Positions 8,156 to 16,592 of a stretch of DNA of 64,000 nucleotides are shown piece after piece. The notes under the pieces were generated by a model that saw only the letters and a list, made by a program, of their open reading frames with translations, had not been told where the DNA came from and did no database searches. Each line of letters opens with the position of its first letter. Position 1 is the first letter of the stretch. Where the stretch lies: NCBI RefSeq assembly GCF_900105175.1, contig NZ_LT629771.1:1550001-1614000 (forward strand), given 5' to 3'. The DNA comes from Jiangella sp. DSM 45060. Its GTDB lineage: Bacteria > Actinomycetota > Actinomycetes > Jiangellales > Jiangellaceae. Made by a program: the position numbers and the translations under genes.

Positions 8156-8800
8156 TCAGTAGCCGCGCTTGAGCGCACCGTCGGTGAGGACGTCGGCCGC
8201 CTCACTGATGCGCGCGCCCACGCCGTCGAGGCGCTTGATCAGCTCGCGGTGCTTGAGCGCCTCGGGCGACACGTCGCCGTCGACGATGCGGGCGAACTCC
8301 TGCTGGTACTCGCGGCTGATGCTGCGCGCTGCCTTCTTCGCGTCGAGCGCCTTGAGCGGGACGTCGTGCGGCGCGCTCCACAGTGTGCCGACGGCCTCGT
8401 CGAGTGAGTCGACGGCGGCGACCACGTGGTCGAGGAACGGGCGGTAGGTCTTGCGCCGCTGGATCTGGTAGAGGTCGGCCTCGCGGACGAACTCGCGGAT
8501 GGTGTCGAGGACGTCGTCGATGGAGCGCGACAGCCGGAACAGGTCCTCGCGGTCCAGCGGCGCGACCAGCGTGCGGGACAGCCGGTCGACCAGCGCCGCG
8601 CGCATCTCGTCGCCGCGGTGCTCGATGTCGGCGATGCGCTCGCGCGCCTGCGCCGGCGACACCTTCTTGTTGACCATCGCCCGGGCCAGGGCGGCGCCGT
8701 CGCGGGCGGCGTGCACCTGGCCGCTCAGCGCCTCGGACATGTGCTGCCGGCCGCCGCGGAACCGGCGCGGCCAGCGCGGCCGCAACCGCGCGGCCTTCAT
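8156..8800 (-). CDS. DUF47 (PhoU-like) phosphate transport regulator
   Basis: All-helical PhoU-related partner of PiT transporters, 214 aa. Recognisable segments are the helix with IADIEHRGDEMRAALVDRL and the following DREDLFRLSRSIDDVLDTI, which carry the acidic residues that bind metal in the family. The ATG at 8800 is preferred over the one at 8845 because it has an AAGGTGG ribosome site and gives the usual N-terminus. It probably modulates the transporter encoded directly downstream. The AT-rich gap from 8801 to 8916 contains the divergent promoters of this gene and the metallophosphoesterase gene. Confidence 0.9.
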   Translation of the reverse strand: MKAARLRPRWPRRFRGGRQHMSEALSGQVHAARDGAALARAMVNKKVSPAQARERIADIEHRGDEMRAALVDRLSRTLVAPLDREDLFRLSRSIDDVLDTIREFVREADLYQIQRRKTYRPFLDHVVAAVDSLDEAVGTLWSAPHDVPLKALDAKKAARSISREYQQEFARIVDGDVSPEALKHRELIKRLDGVGARISEAADVLTDGALKRGY

Positions 8801-8916
8801 CGTCACGTCCACCACCTTGTCGAGGCACCTTGACCGATGTATCACGAACTGTGGTTAATCTATCATGCAGAGGTGTGTTTTTAACATCAATCGTTGGTTG
8901 AGTGAGGGGATGCCGC

Positions 8917-10905
8917 GTGCGCACCACCTGGGATCGGGTCCTGATCGCCGGCGACGCCGTCGCGGCCGGCACCGAGACGGCGTACCGCGCGGTGGCCGCG
9001 GCGCCCGGTGAGGCGCACGGGATCCGCGCCGACCTCTGCGAGACGCACCCGGGCGGTATCGAGCCGGGCGAGCCGATCCTGCGGCTCGGGCACCTCACCG
9101 ACCTGCACCTCGCCGACACCCAGTCGCCGCTGCGGCTCGACTTCGCCATGCAGGTGGGCGAGCGCAGCCCGGGCTGGGGCGGCGCCGTCACGTACACGTT
9201 CCGCCCGCACGAGCTGCTCACGGCGCACGCGGCCGACGCGATGCTGCGGACGCTGCGCGGGCTCGACCTCGACCTGTGCGTCGTCACGGGCGACAGCACC
9301 GACAACGCCCAGGCGAACGAGCTGGCCACGTTCCTCGCCCTGATGAACGGCCGCGACGTCGCCCCGGTCTCGGCCGGCGGCGTGTACCTGGGCCCGCAGA
9401 GCGCCGAGTGGGGCGACCCCTGGTACTGGGTGCCGGACGTTCCGGGCGATCGTTATCAGCATCGGTGGGGATATCCCCACGTCCCGGGATTGGTCGACGC
9501 CGCCGCGACGCCGTTCCGGGCGTCCGGTGCCGGCGTGCCGTGGATCGGCTGCCTGGGCAACCACGACGTGCTGGTCGGCGGCACCACGGCGGTCACCGAC
9601 GAGCTCTCCGCGATCGCCGTCGGGGACCGCAAGGCCGTGCGGCTGCCCGCCGACCTCGGCGACGAGCGCGAACTGGAGCTGTACCTGCGCGATCCCGTGC
9701 GGCTGTTCTCCGGCCCCGGCGTCCGGGTGACGGCCGATCCCGGGCGCCGGCTGCTGCGCACGCGCGACATCGTCCGGGCCCATCTCGGCGCCGCCGTTGA
9801 CCTCGGCGGTGGCGTCGGTGGTGGCGTTGGCGCTGACCTCGGCGGTGAGGTCGGCGGCGCCGTCGGTGGGACTCTGTCGGTGCCCGCCCATAGGGTGGGC
9901 ACCCTCCCTAGAGGGGCGGGTCATACCTACCGCGTCGGCGAGGCCACGGGCGACGGATCGGGCGCGGGCGCTGGGCCAGGTGGCGGCGAGGCTGCGGGCA
10001 CGGGGTCGGTTGGCGGTGAGGTCGGCGGCGCCGTCGGCGGGACTCTGTCGGTGCCCGCCCATAGGGTGGGCACCCTCCCCAGAGGGGCGGGTCATACCTA
10101 CCGCGTCGGCGAGACCACGGGCGACGGGGGCGCGGGCGCGAGGCCAGGTGGCGGCGTCGGGCCGGGCACGGGGTCGGGTGGCGGCGCGGGCATGGATGCT
10201 GGCGCCACCACGGCCACGGGCGCCGGGCCGGTCGGGCACGGGTTCACCGAGGCCAACCTGCGGGCCGGCACGGCGTACTACCGGTACGACCCGGTCCCGG
10301 GCGTGCGTGTGCTGGTGCTCGACACCAACCACCGGCGCGGCATGTGGGACGGCAACGTCGACCGGGTCCAGCTCGAGTGGCTGGCCGACGAGCTGCGCGG
10401 GCTGGGCGGCGCCGACGACCCGCTCGTCGTCATCGCGTCCCACCACGCCACGCCGTCGCTGGGCAACGGTTACGGCGTCTGCCCCGACGACGAGGCGGCG
10501 GTGGCGTTCGCCGGCGAGCTGCTCGAGGTCGCGCTCGGCTGCCCCAACGTGGTGCTGTGGCTCAACGGCCATCACCACGCGAACCGGGTGGTGGCGCACC
10601 ACCGTCCGGGCGGTGGCGGCCTCTTCGAGGTGACGACGGCGTCGATGGTCGACTGGCCGACGCAGGCGCGGGTGATCGAGCTGGTCAGGCAGCCCGGCGG
10701 GATCCTGCGGATCACGTCGACCATCGTCGACCACAACGCGCCGCTGGACCCGGGGCCGCGGCCGCGCACTCCCGGCGAGCTGGCGTCGCTGCACCGCCAG
10801 CTGGCCGCCAACGACGTCTGGCGCGGGGGAGCGCGGCAGGGCCTCACCGGCACGCCGCCGGACCGCAACGTCCACATGCTGGTGCCGCTCGGCAGGCCGA
10901 TGTGA
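8917..10905 (+). CDS. Metallophosphoesterase (PPA1498-like) with repeat-rich insert
   Basis: Calcineurin-type phosphoesterase, 662 aa. Motifs in order: HLTDLHLAD, VTGDSTDN, LGNHDV, IASHHATPS and LNGHHHANR, covering all dinuclear metal ligands. The long spacing between motifs resembles the actinobacterial PPA1498 family. The GTG at 8917 is chosen because GAGGGG lies 9 bases upstream; an in-frame GTG at 8902 is possible. About 110 residues (roughly 309-422) between RAHLGAAVDLGG and GHGFTEANL are Gly-rich and encoded by two 171-bp direct repeats. No Tat or Sec signal is evident. It is divergent from the PiT/DUF47 pair. The substrate is unknown. Confidence 0.88.
   Translation: MRTTWDRVLIAGDAVAAGTETAYRAVAAAPGEAHGIRADLCETHPGGIEPGEPILRLGHLTDLHLADTQSPLRLDFAMQVGERSPGWGGAVTYTFRPHELLTAHAADAMLRTLRGLDLDLCVVTGDSTDNAQANELATFLALMNGRDVAPVSAGGVYLGPQSAEWGDPWYWVPDVPGDRYQHRWGYPHVPGLVDAAATPFRASGAGVPWIGCLGNHDVLVGGTTAVTDELSAIAVGDRKAVRLPADLGDERELELYLRDPVRLFSGPGVRVTADPGRRLLRTRDIVRAHLGAAVDLGGGVGGGVGADLGGEVGGAVGGTLSVPAHRVGTLPRGAGHTYRVGEATGDGSGAGAGPGGGEAAGTGSVGGEVGGAVGGTLSVPAHRVGTLPRGAGHTYRVGETTGDGGAGARPGGGVGPGTGSGGGAGMDAGATTATGAGPVGHGFTEANLRAGTAYYRYDPVPGVRVLVLDTNHRRGMWDGNVDRVQLEWLADELRGLGGADDPLVVIASHHATPSLGNGYGVCPDDEAAVAFAGELLEVALGCPNVVLWLNGHHHANRVVAHHRPGGGGLFEVTTASMVDWPTQARVIELVRQPGGILRITSTIVDHNAPLDPGPRPRTPGELASLHRQLAANDVWRGGARQGLTGTPPDRNVHMLVPLGRPM
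9841..10182 (+). repeat. Two 171-bp direct repeats inside the phosphoesterase gene
   Basis: Copies start at 9841 and 10012. The first 116 bases differ at only three positions and contain the inverted motif GTGCCCGCCC-ATA-GGGTGGGCAC. The remaining 55 bases are more diverged. The repeats stay in frame. Confidence 0.88.
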
Positions 10906-11008
10906 TGACTTCTGATAAAAATCGCGCAACCGGTGTTATCCTCCGGTACCGGCCGGGTGCGGGCCTGACGTTCCGCTGTTCCGGCGACGCGCGAGGAGAC
11001 GAGCCCGG

Positions 11009-11818
11009 ATGACACCTCCCGAGGCGCCGCGCGGTGCGTCGCCGAAGCGGTCGCAGGCCAGAGAGGCTCGGCAGCAGTTGATCATCGACCACGTCGTCGC
11101 CAACGGCGTCGCGACGGCGGCCGAGTTGAGCACGCTCACCGGGGCGAGCCTGATGACCGTCCACCGCGACCTCGACGAACTCGCCCGCCGCTCGCTGGTG
11201 CGCAAGTTCCACGGCGGGGTGTCGGCGCAGCCGTCGACGGCGTTCGAGAGCAGTTCGGCGTACCGCATCCGGGTGCAGGGGCGGGAGAAGGAGGCGCTGG
11301 CCAGGACGGCGCTGGAACTGATCGAGCCGGGCATGTCGATCATGCTCGACACCTCGACGACCAACCTGTTCCTGGCCCGGATGCTTGGTGGACACGACCA
11401 CGGCCCGCTGACGGTCGTCTCGAACTACCTGCCGATCATGCAGACGCTGCGGGCGGTCCCCGACGTGCACCTCATCGGGGTCGGCGGTGACTACAACGCC
11501 ATGCACGACGCGTTCCTCGGCATGTCAGCGATCGAGACCATCCAGGCTCTCAGTGTGGATGTTGCCTTTCTCAGCACATCTGCGATGACTGCCGACACCG
11601 CCTACCACCAGGAGCCGGACATCGTCATGGTGAAGCGCGCGATGATGGCCGCGGGCCAGCGCAAGGTGCTGCTGATGGACCGGACGAAGCTCGGCCGGAC
11701 TGCGCTGCACCGCCTCGCCGCGACCTCCGAGTTCGACCGCCTCATCATCGACGGCGAAGGTGGCTCCGCCGACGTGGTCGACCGCCTCCGCGAACACGTC
11801 GACGTCACGCTCGCCTGA
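11009..11818 (+). CDS. DeoR/GlpR family transcriptional regulator
   Basis: DNA-binding repressor, 269 aa. The N-terminal DeoR helix-turn-helix covers about residues 22-75 (TAAELSTLTGASLMTVHRDL). It is followed by a DeoR sensor domain with the phosphosugar-binding landmarks IMLDTSTTNLFLA and VSNY. It lies upstream of the Ugp-like operon on the same strand, and regulation of that operon by a phosphorylated glycerol or sugar derivative is a reasonable inference. A GATAA/TTATC inverted repeat at 10914-10940 precedes the gene and may be its own operator. The ATG at 11009 has GAGGAG about 11 bases upstream. Confidence 0.9.
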   Translation: MTPPEAPRGASPKRSQAREARQQLIIDHVVANGVATAAELSTLTGASLMTVHRDLDELARRSLVRKFHGGVSAQPSTAFESSSAYRIRVQGREKEALARTALELIEPGMSIMLDTSTTNLFLARMLGGHDHGPLTVVSNYLPIMQTLRAVPDVHLIGVGGDYNAMHDAFLGMSAIETIQALSVDVAFLSTSAMTADTAYHQEPDIVMVKRAMMAAGQRKVLLMDRTKLGRTALHRLAATSEFDRLIIDGEGGSADVVDRLREHVDVTLA

Positions 11819-12480
11819 TCCTCGCCGGACTGCCTGCCTACCGCTGCGGGTTCGGCCGGCTACCCACCGCCGCTGCCCGCCCACCTGGGTGAGTCCGCCG
11901 CTGGTGGTGGCGCGGGTGGGTGGCTGTCGGGCTGCTGCCGCCGTCTCGCCGCGTGCCCGTCCGTTGCCGACTCGGCGGTCGTGGGTCCGGCGGTCGTGGT
12001 GTGCTGCGGGCCGGCTCGCCCGAGGTGGCTGGCTGTTGCTGCCGCCGTCTCGGTCGCATTCCGGCGGTTGCCGACTCGGCGGTCGTGGGTCCGGCGGTCG
12101 TGGTGTGCTGCGGGCCGGCTCGCCCGAGGTGGCTGGCTGTTGCTGCCGCTGTCCAGGCCGCTTGCCCGGCGGTTGCCGACTCGCCGGTCGTGGGCCCTGG
12201 CCGTCGTAGTGTGAGGGTGGCTGCCCGCTCAACCGCCTGCCGGTCGTTGTGGTGGGTGCGGCTGCCTGGTCGCCCGGCGTTGCTGGTGGTGGCTTCGGTG
12301 CTGGCTGGGCTGCTGCCGTCTCGCCGCGTGCCCGGCCGTTGCCGACTCGGCCGTCGTGATGCCGCGTCGTGGTGGGCTCGGCTGCCCGCTCGCCCGACGT
12401 TGCTGGTGGTGGCTCTCCGCTGGTTGGTCGCTGCCGCTCGCCACCCTGGGCGAACGCCGCCCGCAGGGCACGTCCCGCAC
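11819..12480. repeat. Degenerate tandem repeat region, non-coding
   Basis: About 660 bp with no convincing gene. A unit beginning GTTGCCGACTCGGCGGTCGT occurs at 11963, 12067 and 12172 (period 104-105 bp) and again in diverged form near 12338. The first two units are nearly identical over most of their length. Flanking parts contain related fragments, such as CTGCTGCCGTCTCGCCGCGTGCCCG near 12309 and a similar piece near 11935. Open frames through it on both strands are low-complexity and share no recognisable domain. Confidence 0.7.
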
Positions 12481-12520
12481 CGGCGACCCTCCACGCGCTC
12501 ATCACCGTTGTGATTCGATT

Positions 12521-12549
12521 CGCGTTAACTCTATCGAAACTCGCGTTAA
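12521..12549. promoter_or_regulatory. Direct repeats upstream of the Ugp-like operon
   Basis: CGCGTTAA occurs at 12521-12528 and 12542-12549, 21 bp apart (two helical turns), each followed by a CT- or TTC-rich stretch. Such repeats fit a DeoR-type regulator site about 60-90 bp upstream of the ATG at 12609. Confidence 0.45.
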
Positions 12550-12608
12550 TTCTGTTACGGTCCTCACACCAAATCGGGCATACCCATCAGCAGCAAGCGG
12601 AGGATCAC

Positions 12609-13973
12609 ATGCAGCGCAGAGTGTTCACCGCCGCCGGCGCCGTCCTGACCGCGCTGGCGCTCACGACCGCCTGCAGCGCCGGTGACGACGGCGGCGCAGC
12701 CGGCGGGGGCAGCGGCGGCAGCGGCGACGGCGACTTCGACGGGACCATCACGTTCTGGTACGCGATGGCCGGCCGTAACGGGGAGGCGATCACCGAGCTG
12801 GTCGATCGCTACAACGACGAGAACGACGCCGGCGTGACGGTCGAGGCGATCTACCAGGGCAACTACAACGACACGCTGACGAAGCTGCGGGCGTCGGCGC
12901 AGTCGGGCGACCTGCCGAGCATGGTGCAGGTCAACGAGCTGAGCACGCGGTTCATGTACGACTCCGGGCTGGCGACGCCGGTGCAGGAGCTGGCGGAGCA
13001 GGCCGGCTACTCATTCGACGACCTCAACGAGCGGGTGGTCGGCTACTACACGGTCGACGGCGTGGTGCAGTCGATGCCGTTCAACGTGTCGGCGCCGACG
13101 CTCTACTACAACAAGGACGCGTTCGCCGCCGCCGGGCTGGACCCGGACGCGCCGCCGCGGACGCTCGACGACATCCGGGCGGCGGCCGAGCAACTGCGCG
13201 GCGGCAGCACCGAGTACGGCTTCGTGTCGTCCATCGACGGCTACCTGGTCGAGCAGTACCTGGCCGTCGCCGACGAGCCGTACTGCGACGAGGGCAACGG
13301 GCGCGAGGGCCTGGCCACGACGGTCGAATGGGACAGCGACGTGACGGAGTCGATCCTCACGTGGTGGACCGGCATGGTCGACGACGGGCTGGCGATCAAC
13401 GTCGGGCGCGACGCCAACAACGCGTCGGCGGCGTTCCAGGCGGGCAACGCGGCCATGATGACCTTCACGTCGGCCAATCTGCGCGACATCGTCGACGGCG
13501 CGGACTTCGAGGTCGGCGTGGCGCCGTATCCGATGCCACGGGCCGGCGACGCCGGTGGGCCGATCCTCGGCGGCGGCTCGCTGTGGGCGCTGGCCGGGCA
13601 GCCCGACGCCGCGAAGGAGGCCGTCTTCGACTTCATGGCGTTCATGATGTCGCCGGAGAGCCAGGCCATGTGGTCCACCCGCACCGGCTACGTCCCCGTC
13701 AACACCAAGGCCGTCGAGCTGCCCGAGTACAGCGAGGTGCTCGACCAGTACCCGGGCCTGGCGCTGGCCGGCGAGCAGCTCTCCGCCACCCCGGACGGCC
13801 TGAACACCACCGGCTGCCTCATGGGGGTCATGCCGCAGGCGCGGGACAAGATGAACGACGCCATCGAGGCGTCGCTGCTCGGCGTGAAGGAACCGCGGCA
13901 GGCGCTCGTGGACGGCGCGGCCGGTCTGACCTCGGTCATCGAGCAGTACAACGACTCCGTCGGCGCGAACTGA
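12609..13973 (+). CDS. ugpB: UgpB-like substrate-binding lipoprotein
   Basis: Binding protein of a CUT1 importer, 454 aa, resembling the glycerol-3-phosphate/glycerophosphodiester binder UgpB. The signal peptide ends in a lipobox LTTAC with Cys20, followed by a Gly/Ser linker. The segment MPFNVSAPTLYYNKDAF matches the UgpB ligand-site signature. GGAGG lies 7 bases before the ATG at 12609. The next genes are a glycerophosphodiester phosphodiesterase, a phosphatase and two permeases, which supports a glycerophosphodiester substrate. Ligand identity remains inference. Confidence 0.88.
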   Translation: MQRRVFTAAGAVLTALALTTACSAGDDGGAAGGGSGGSGDGDFDGTITFWYAMAGRNGEAITELVDRYNDENDAGVTVEAIYQGNYNDTLTKLRASAQSGDLPSMVQVNELSTRFMYDSGLATPVQELAEQAGYSFDDLNERVVGYYTVDGVVQSMPFNVSAPTLYYNKDAFAAAGLDPDAPPRTLDDIRAAAEQLRGGSTEYGFVSSIDGYLVEQYLAVADEPYCDEGNGREGLATTVEWDSDVTESILTWWTGMVDDGLAINVGRDANNASAAFQAGNAAMMTFTSANLRDIVDGADFEVGVAPYPMPRAGDAGGPILGGGSLWALAGQPDAAKEAVFDFMAFMMSPESQAMWSTRTGYVPVNTKAVELPEYSEVLDQYPGLALAGEQLSATPDGLNTTGCLMGVMPQARDKMNDAIEASLLGVKEPRQALVDGAAGLTSVIEQYNDSVGAN

Positions 13974-13993
13974 CGACAACGAGAGGCAGCACC

Positions 13994-14662
13994 TTGCTCA
14001 CTCTGATCGCCCACCGCGGCACGCCCCGCGAACATCCCGAGAACACGCTCGACTCGCTGCGGCACGCGCAGACGCTCGGCGCCGACGCCGTCGAGTTCGA
14101 CGTGCGGACCACCCGCGACGGCGTCCCCGTCCTGCTGCACGACACCGACCTCGCCCGCATCTGGGGCCGGCCGGACGTGCTCGCGGAGACCGACCACGCC
14201 GACGTCGCGGACGTGCTCCCGGCGCTGGCCGACGTCGCCGCGGACATCGCCATCACGCTGATCGTCGACTGCAAGGGCGCCGGGACGGTCGCCCGAGCGG
14301 TGCCCGTCCTGCGGGCTGCCGGAGCGCTGCCGCGGTGCGTGTTCATCGGCCAGCCCGACGTTCTGGAGGAGGTGCGCGCGGAACTGCCCGACGCGCGGCT
14401 GGCGCTCTCGTGGTCCGGCGCCAGCACGCCGCCGCCGGAGCTGCTGGCGCGGCTGCGGCCGGAGATCATGAACGTGCGCTGGGCCGACCTCGCGGAGTCC
14501 AGCCTCGACACCTACCGCGCCGCCGGCCTGACCACCTGGTGGACGTACACCATCGACGACGTCGACGCGCTGCGGCGGGCGCTGGAGCTGGGCATCACCG
14601 GCATCATCACCAACGACCTGCCGCTGATCGGCGCGGCGGCGGCGTCGGCGGCGGGCCGATGA
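13994..14662 (+). CDS. ugpQ: Glycerophosphodiester phosphodiesterase
   Basis: Hydrolyses glycerophosphodiesters to an alcohol and glycerol-3-phosphate. It has 222 aa and no signal peptide, so it acts in the cytoplasm. Catalytic landmarks are AHRG and ENTLDS near the start and VEFDVRTTRDG followed by LLHD, giving the HRG/E.D/H.D pattern of the GDPD barrel. The TTG start at 13994 is preferred: the fold begins directly (LTLIAHRG) and AGAGG lies 8 bases upstream. It lies 20 bases after ugpB and overlaps the next gene by ATGA. Confidence 0.9.
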   Translation: MLTLIAHRGTPREHPENTLDSLRHAQTLGADAVEFDVRTTRDGVPVLLHDTDLARIWGRPDVLAETDHADVADVLPALADVAADIAITLIVDCKGAGTVARAVPVLRAAGALPRCVFIGQPDVLEEVRAELPDARLALSWSGASTPPPELLARLRPEIMNVRWADLAESSLDTYRAAGLTTWWTYTIDDVDALRRALELGITGIITNDLPLIGAAAASAAGR

Positions 14663-15648
14663 CCGGGCGCGACCTCGGCGCGGCGCTGGCAGTCGCCGAG
14701 GAGGCGGCGCGCTGGGCGCAGCGGCACATCACGTCGCGGCGCCCCGGCCCCGGCGACCCGGAGGAGAAGGCCGGCCCGGGCGACTGGGTGACGTCGGTCG
14801 ATCGCGAGGTCGAGGAGCACATCCGGGCCGCGCTGCTGGCCGCTTTCCCCGGCGACGTGGTGATCGGCGAGGAGGCCGGTCGGTCGGTGGGCGCCGGGCA
14901 GACGGGTGCCGGGCCGGACGGGGCTGGGCCGGCGGCGGGCGCCGGGCAGACGGGTGCCGGGCAGGCGGCGGGTGCGGGGCCGGACAGGGCCGGGCCGGCG
15001 GCGGGTGCCGCGCAAGCGAGCGTCAGCACGGACGGGGCCGCGGCGGGGCTCGCTCAGGCCGGCGACGGCGGGCTGACGTGGTACATCGACCCGATCGACG
15101 GCACGACGAACTTCGTGCACGGGCTGCCGGGGGTGTCGGTCAGCATCGCCGCGGTCGACACCCGGGGAGTGGCCGTCGGCGTGGTGCACGACGTGTACCG
15201 GGACGAGGCGTTCACCGCGATCCGCGGCCGCGGCGCCCGCGTCGGCGGCGTGGCGGTGGCGGCCGGCGACGAGGCGGAGCGGGTCGGGCTGCGCGGCGGC
15301 CTGCTGCTCACCGAATGGTCCGGGCTGCTGCCGTGGCCCGGCATGTACGGCCTGATCACGGACCTGCAGGAGAGGTTCACCGCCACCCGCGTCCTCGGCT
15401 CCTGCGCGCTGAGCCTGGCCTCGGTCGGCGCGGGACGGGCGACCGGCGCGGTCCTCGGCGGCCACTACAACCCGTGGGACGTGCTGGGCGGCGCACTGAT
15501 CGCGGCCGAGGCCGGCTGTGTGGTCTTCGACGCCGACGGGGTCGCGGGCGACGTGCCGATGGGCGGCCTCGGGGTGGCCCGCCCGGACGTGGCCGACGAG
15601 ATCCGGACGGCGTGGCAGCGGGCGCGCAAGGCGGAGGCGGCGCCATGA
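14659..15648 (+). CDS. Inositol monophosphatase family protein with low-complexity insert
   Basis: Mg-dependent phosphatase of the inositol monophosphatase family, 329 aa. Metal-site motifs are VIGEEAG, YIDPIDGTTNFVHG and the late NPWDVLGGALIAAEAG. Between the first two motifs is an insert of about 64 residues (roughly 75-138) rich in Gly, Ala, Gln and Pro, where close relatives have a short loop. It is coupled by ATGA overlaps to the phosphodiesterase before it and the permease after it, so it probably dephosphorylates a product of glycerophosphodiester cleavage. SuhB, histidinol-phosphatase or PAP-phosphatase activity cannot be excluded. Confidence 0.87.
   Translation: MTGRDLGAALAVAEEAARWAQRHITSRRPGPGDPEEKAGPGDWVTSVDREVEEHIRAALLAAFPGDVVIGEEAGRSVGAGQTGAGPDGAGPAAGAGQTGAGQAAGAGPDRAGPAAGAAQASVSTDGAAAGLAQAGDGGLTWYIDPIDGTTNFVHGLPGVSVSIAAVDTRGVAVGVVHDVYRDEAFTAIRGRGARVGGVAVAAGDEAERVGLRGGLLLTEWSGLLPWPGMYGLITDLQERFTATRVLGSCALSLASVGAGRATGAVLGGHYNPWDVLGGALIAAEAGCVVFDADGVAGDVPMGGLGVARPDVADEIRTAWQRARKAEAAP
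14881..15069 (+). repeat. Low-complexity GAGQTGAGP-type repeat inside the phosphatase gene
   Basis: In-frame repetitive DNA. GCCGGGCAGACGGGTGCCGG occurs twice, about 46 bp apart, and GGGCCGGCGGCGGG is also repeated. It encodes tandem GAGQTGAG/GAGPDGAGPAA blocks in a surface loop between metal-binding motifs. Confidence 0.75.
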
Positions 15649-16592
15649 GCGTCGCGACGAAGGTGGGGACGGCGGCCGGCCCGGCAGCGGCGCCGCAGCC
15701 GAAGCGCCGCCGCTACGACCGGCGCGAGGTGACGACGGCGGCGCTGCTGCTGCTCCCGTCGATGGCGATCTTCGCGGTGTTCGCCTTCTACCCGCTGGTC
15801 CGCACGTTCTGGCTGAGCGTGCACGCCAACGACCTACTGGGGCTGCCGACGCGGTTCGTGGGGCTGGACCAGTACATCGAGTTCTTCTCCAACCCGGAGC
15901 TGCGCCGCATCACGCTGACGACGGGGATCTTCGTGGTGCTGACGGCGCTGCCGAGCGTCGTCATCGGGGTGTTCCTGGCGTTGACGCTGCAGGCGCGGAT
16001 CCGCGGCATCAACGTGTTCCGGACGCTGATGTCGACGCCGTTCGGCTTCTCGGCGGCGGCGACGGCCGTGGTGTTCGCGGTCTTCTTCAACCCGGCGGTG
16101 GGGGTCTTCAACGGCATCCTGAAGATCGTCGGCCTGGACAGCGTGAACTGGCTGACCGACCCCACGTACGCCCTGCCCAGCCTGGCGATGGTGTGCGTGT
16201 GGAGCAACGTCGGCTACACGCTGCTGGTCGCGTCGGCCGGCCTGCAGGGCATCCCGGACGAGCTGTACGAGGCGGCCCGCATCGACGGCGCGGGGCGGTG
16301 GACGGTGGTGCGCAAGATCGTGCTGCCGCTGCTGACGCCGACGATGTTCTTCCTGGTGGTGATCATGACGATCAACTCGCTGCAGACCTTCGGCGAGATC
16401 CACATCCTCACCGGCGGCGGCCCGAACGGCTCGACGACGACGCTGGTGTACGGCATCTACCAGAGCGCGTTCGCCTACGGCGGCAGCAACTACGGGCTGG
16501 CGTCGGTGCAGGCGGTGGTGCTCCTGCTGGTGGTAACGGCCGCGACGTGGGCGCAGTTCCGCGTCCTGCAGCGCAAGGTGTTCTACGGATGA
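15645..16592 (+). CDS. ugpA: UgpA-like ABC transporter permease
   Basis: MalF/UgpA-type permease, 315 aa. A basic N-terminal tail of about 27 residues precedes the first membrane segment (TAALLLLPSMAIFAVFAF), and five more follow. The EAA loop reads DELYEAARIDGAGRW near residues 205-220. The start overlaps the phosphatase stop (ATGA) and the end overlaps the next permease (ATGA). Assignment to the Ugp group rests on operon context with ugpB and ugpQ. Confidence 0.9.
   Translation: MSVATKVGTAAGPAAAPQPKRRRYDRREVTTAALLLLPSMAIFAVFAFYPLVRTFWLSVHANDLLGLPTRFVGLDQYIEFFSNPELRRITLTTGIFVVLTALPSVVIGVFLALTLQARIRGINVFRTLMSTPFGFSAAATAVVFAVFFNPAVGVFNGILKIVGLDSVNWLTDPTYALPSLAMVCVWSNVGYTLLVASAGLQGIPDELYEAARIDGAGRWTVVRKIVLPLLTPTMFFLVVIMTINSLQTFGEIHILTGGGPNGSTTTLVYGIYQSAFAYGGSNYGLASVQAVVLLLVVTAATWAQFRVLQRKVFYG

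Noticed and set aside
8887..10929. A long minus-strand open frame covering the metallophosphoesterase gene
   Set aside because: It is antisense to a gene with all five phosphoesterase motifs, is Arg/Gly/Val-rich without any domain, and arises from high GC content.
11819..12505. Several open frames on both strands in the repeat region
   Set aside because: They are low-complexity translations of tandem DNA repeats, have no ribosome sites and match no family.
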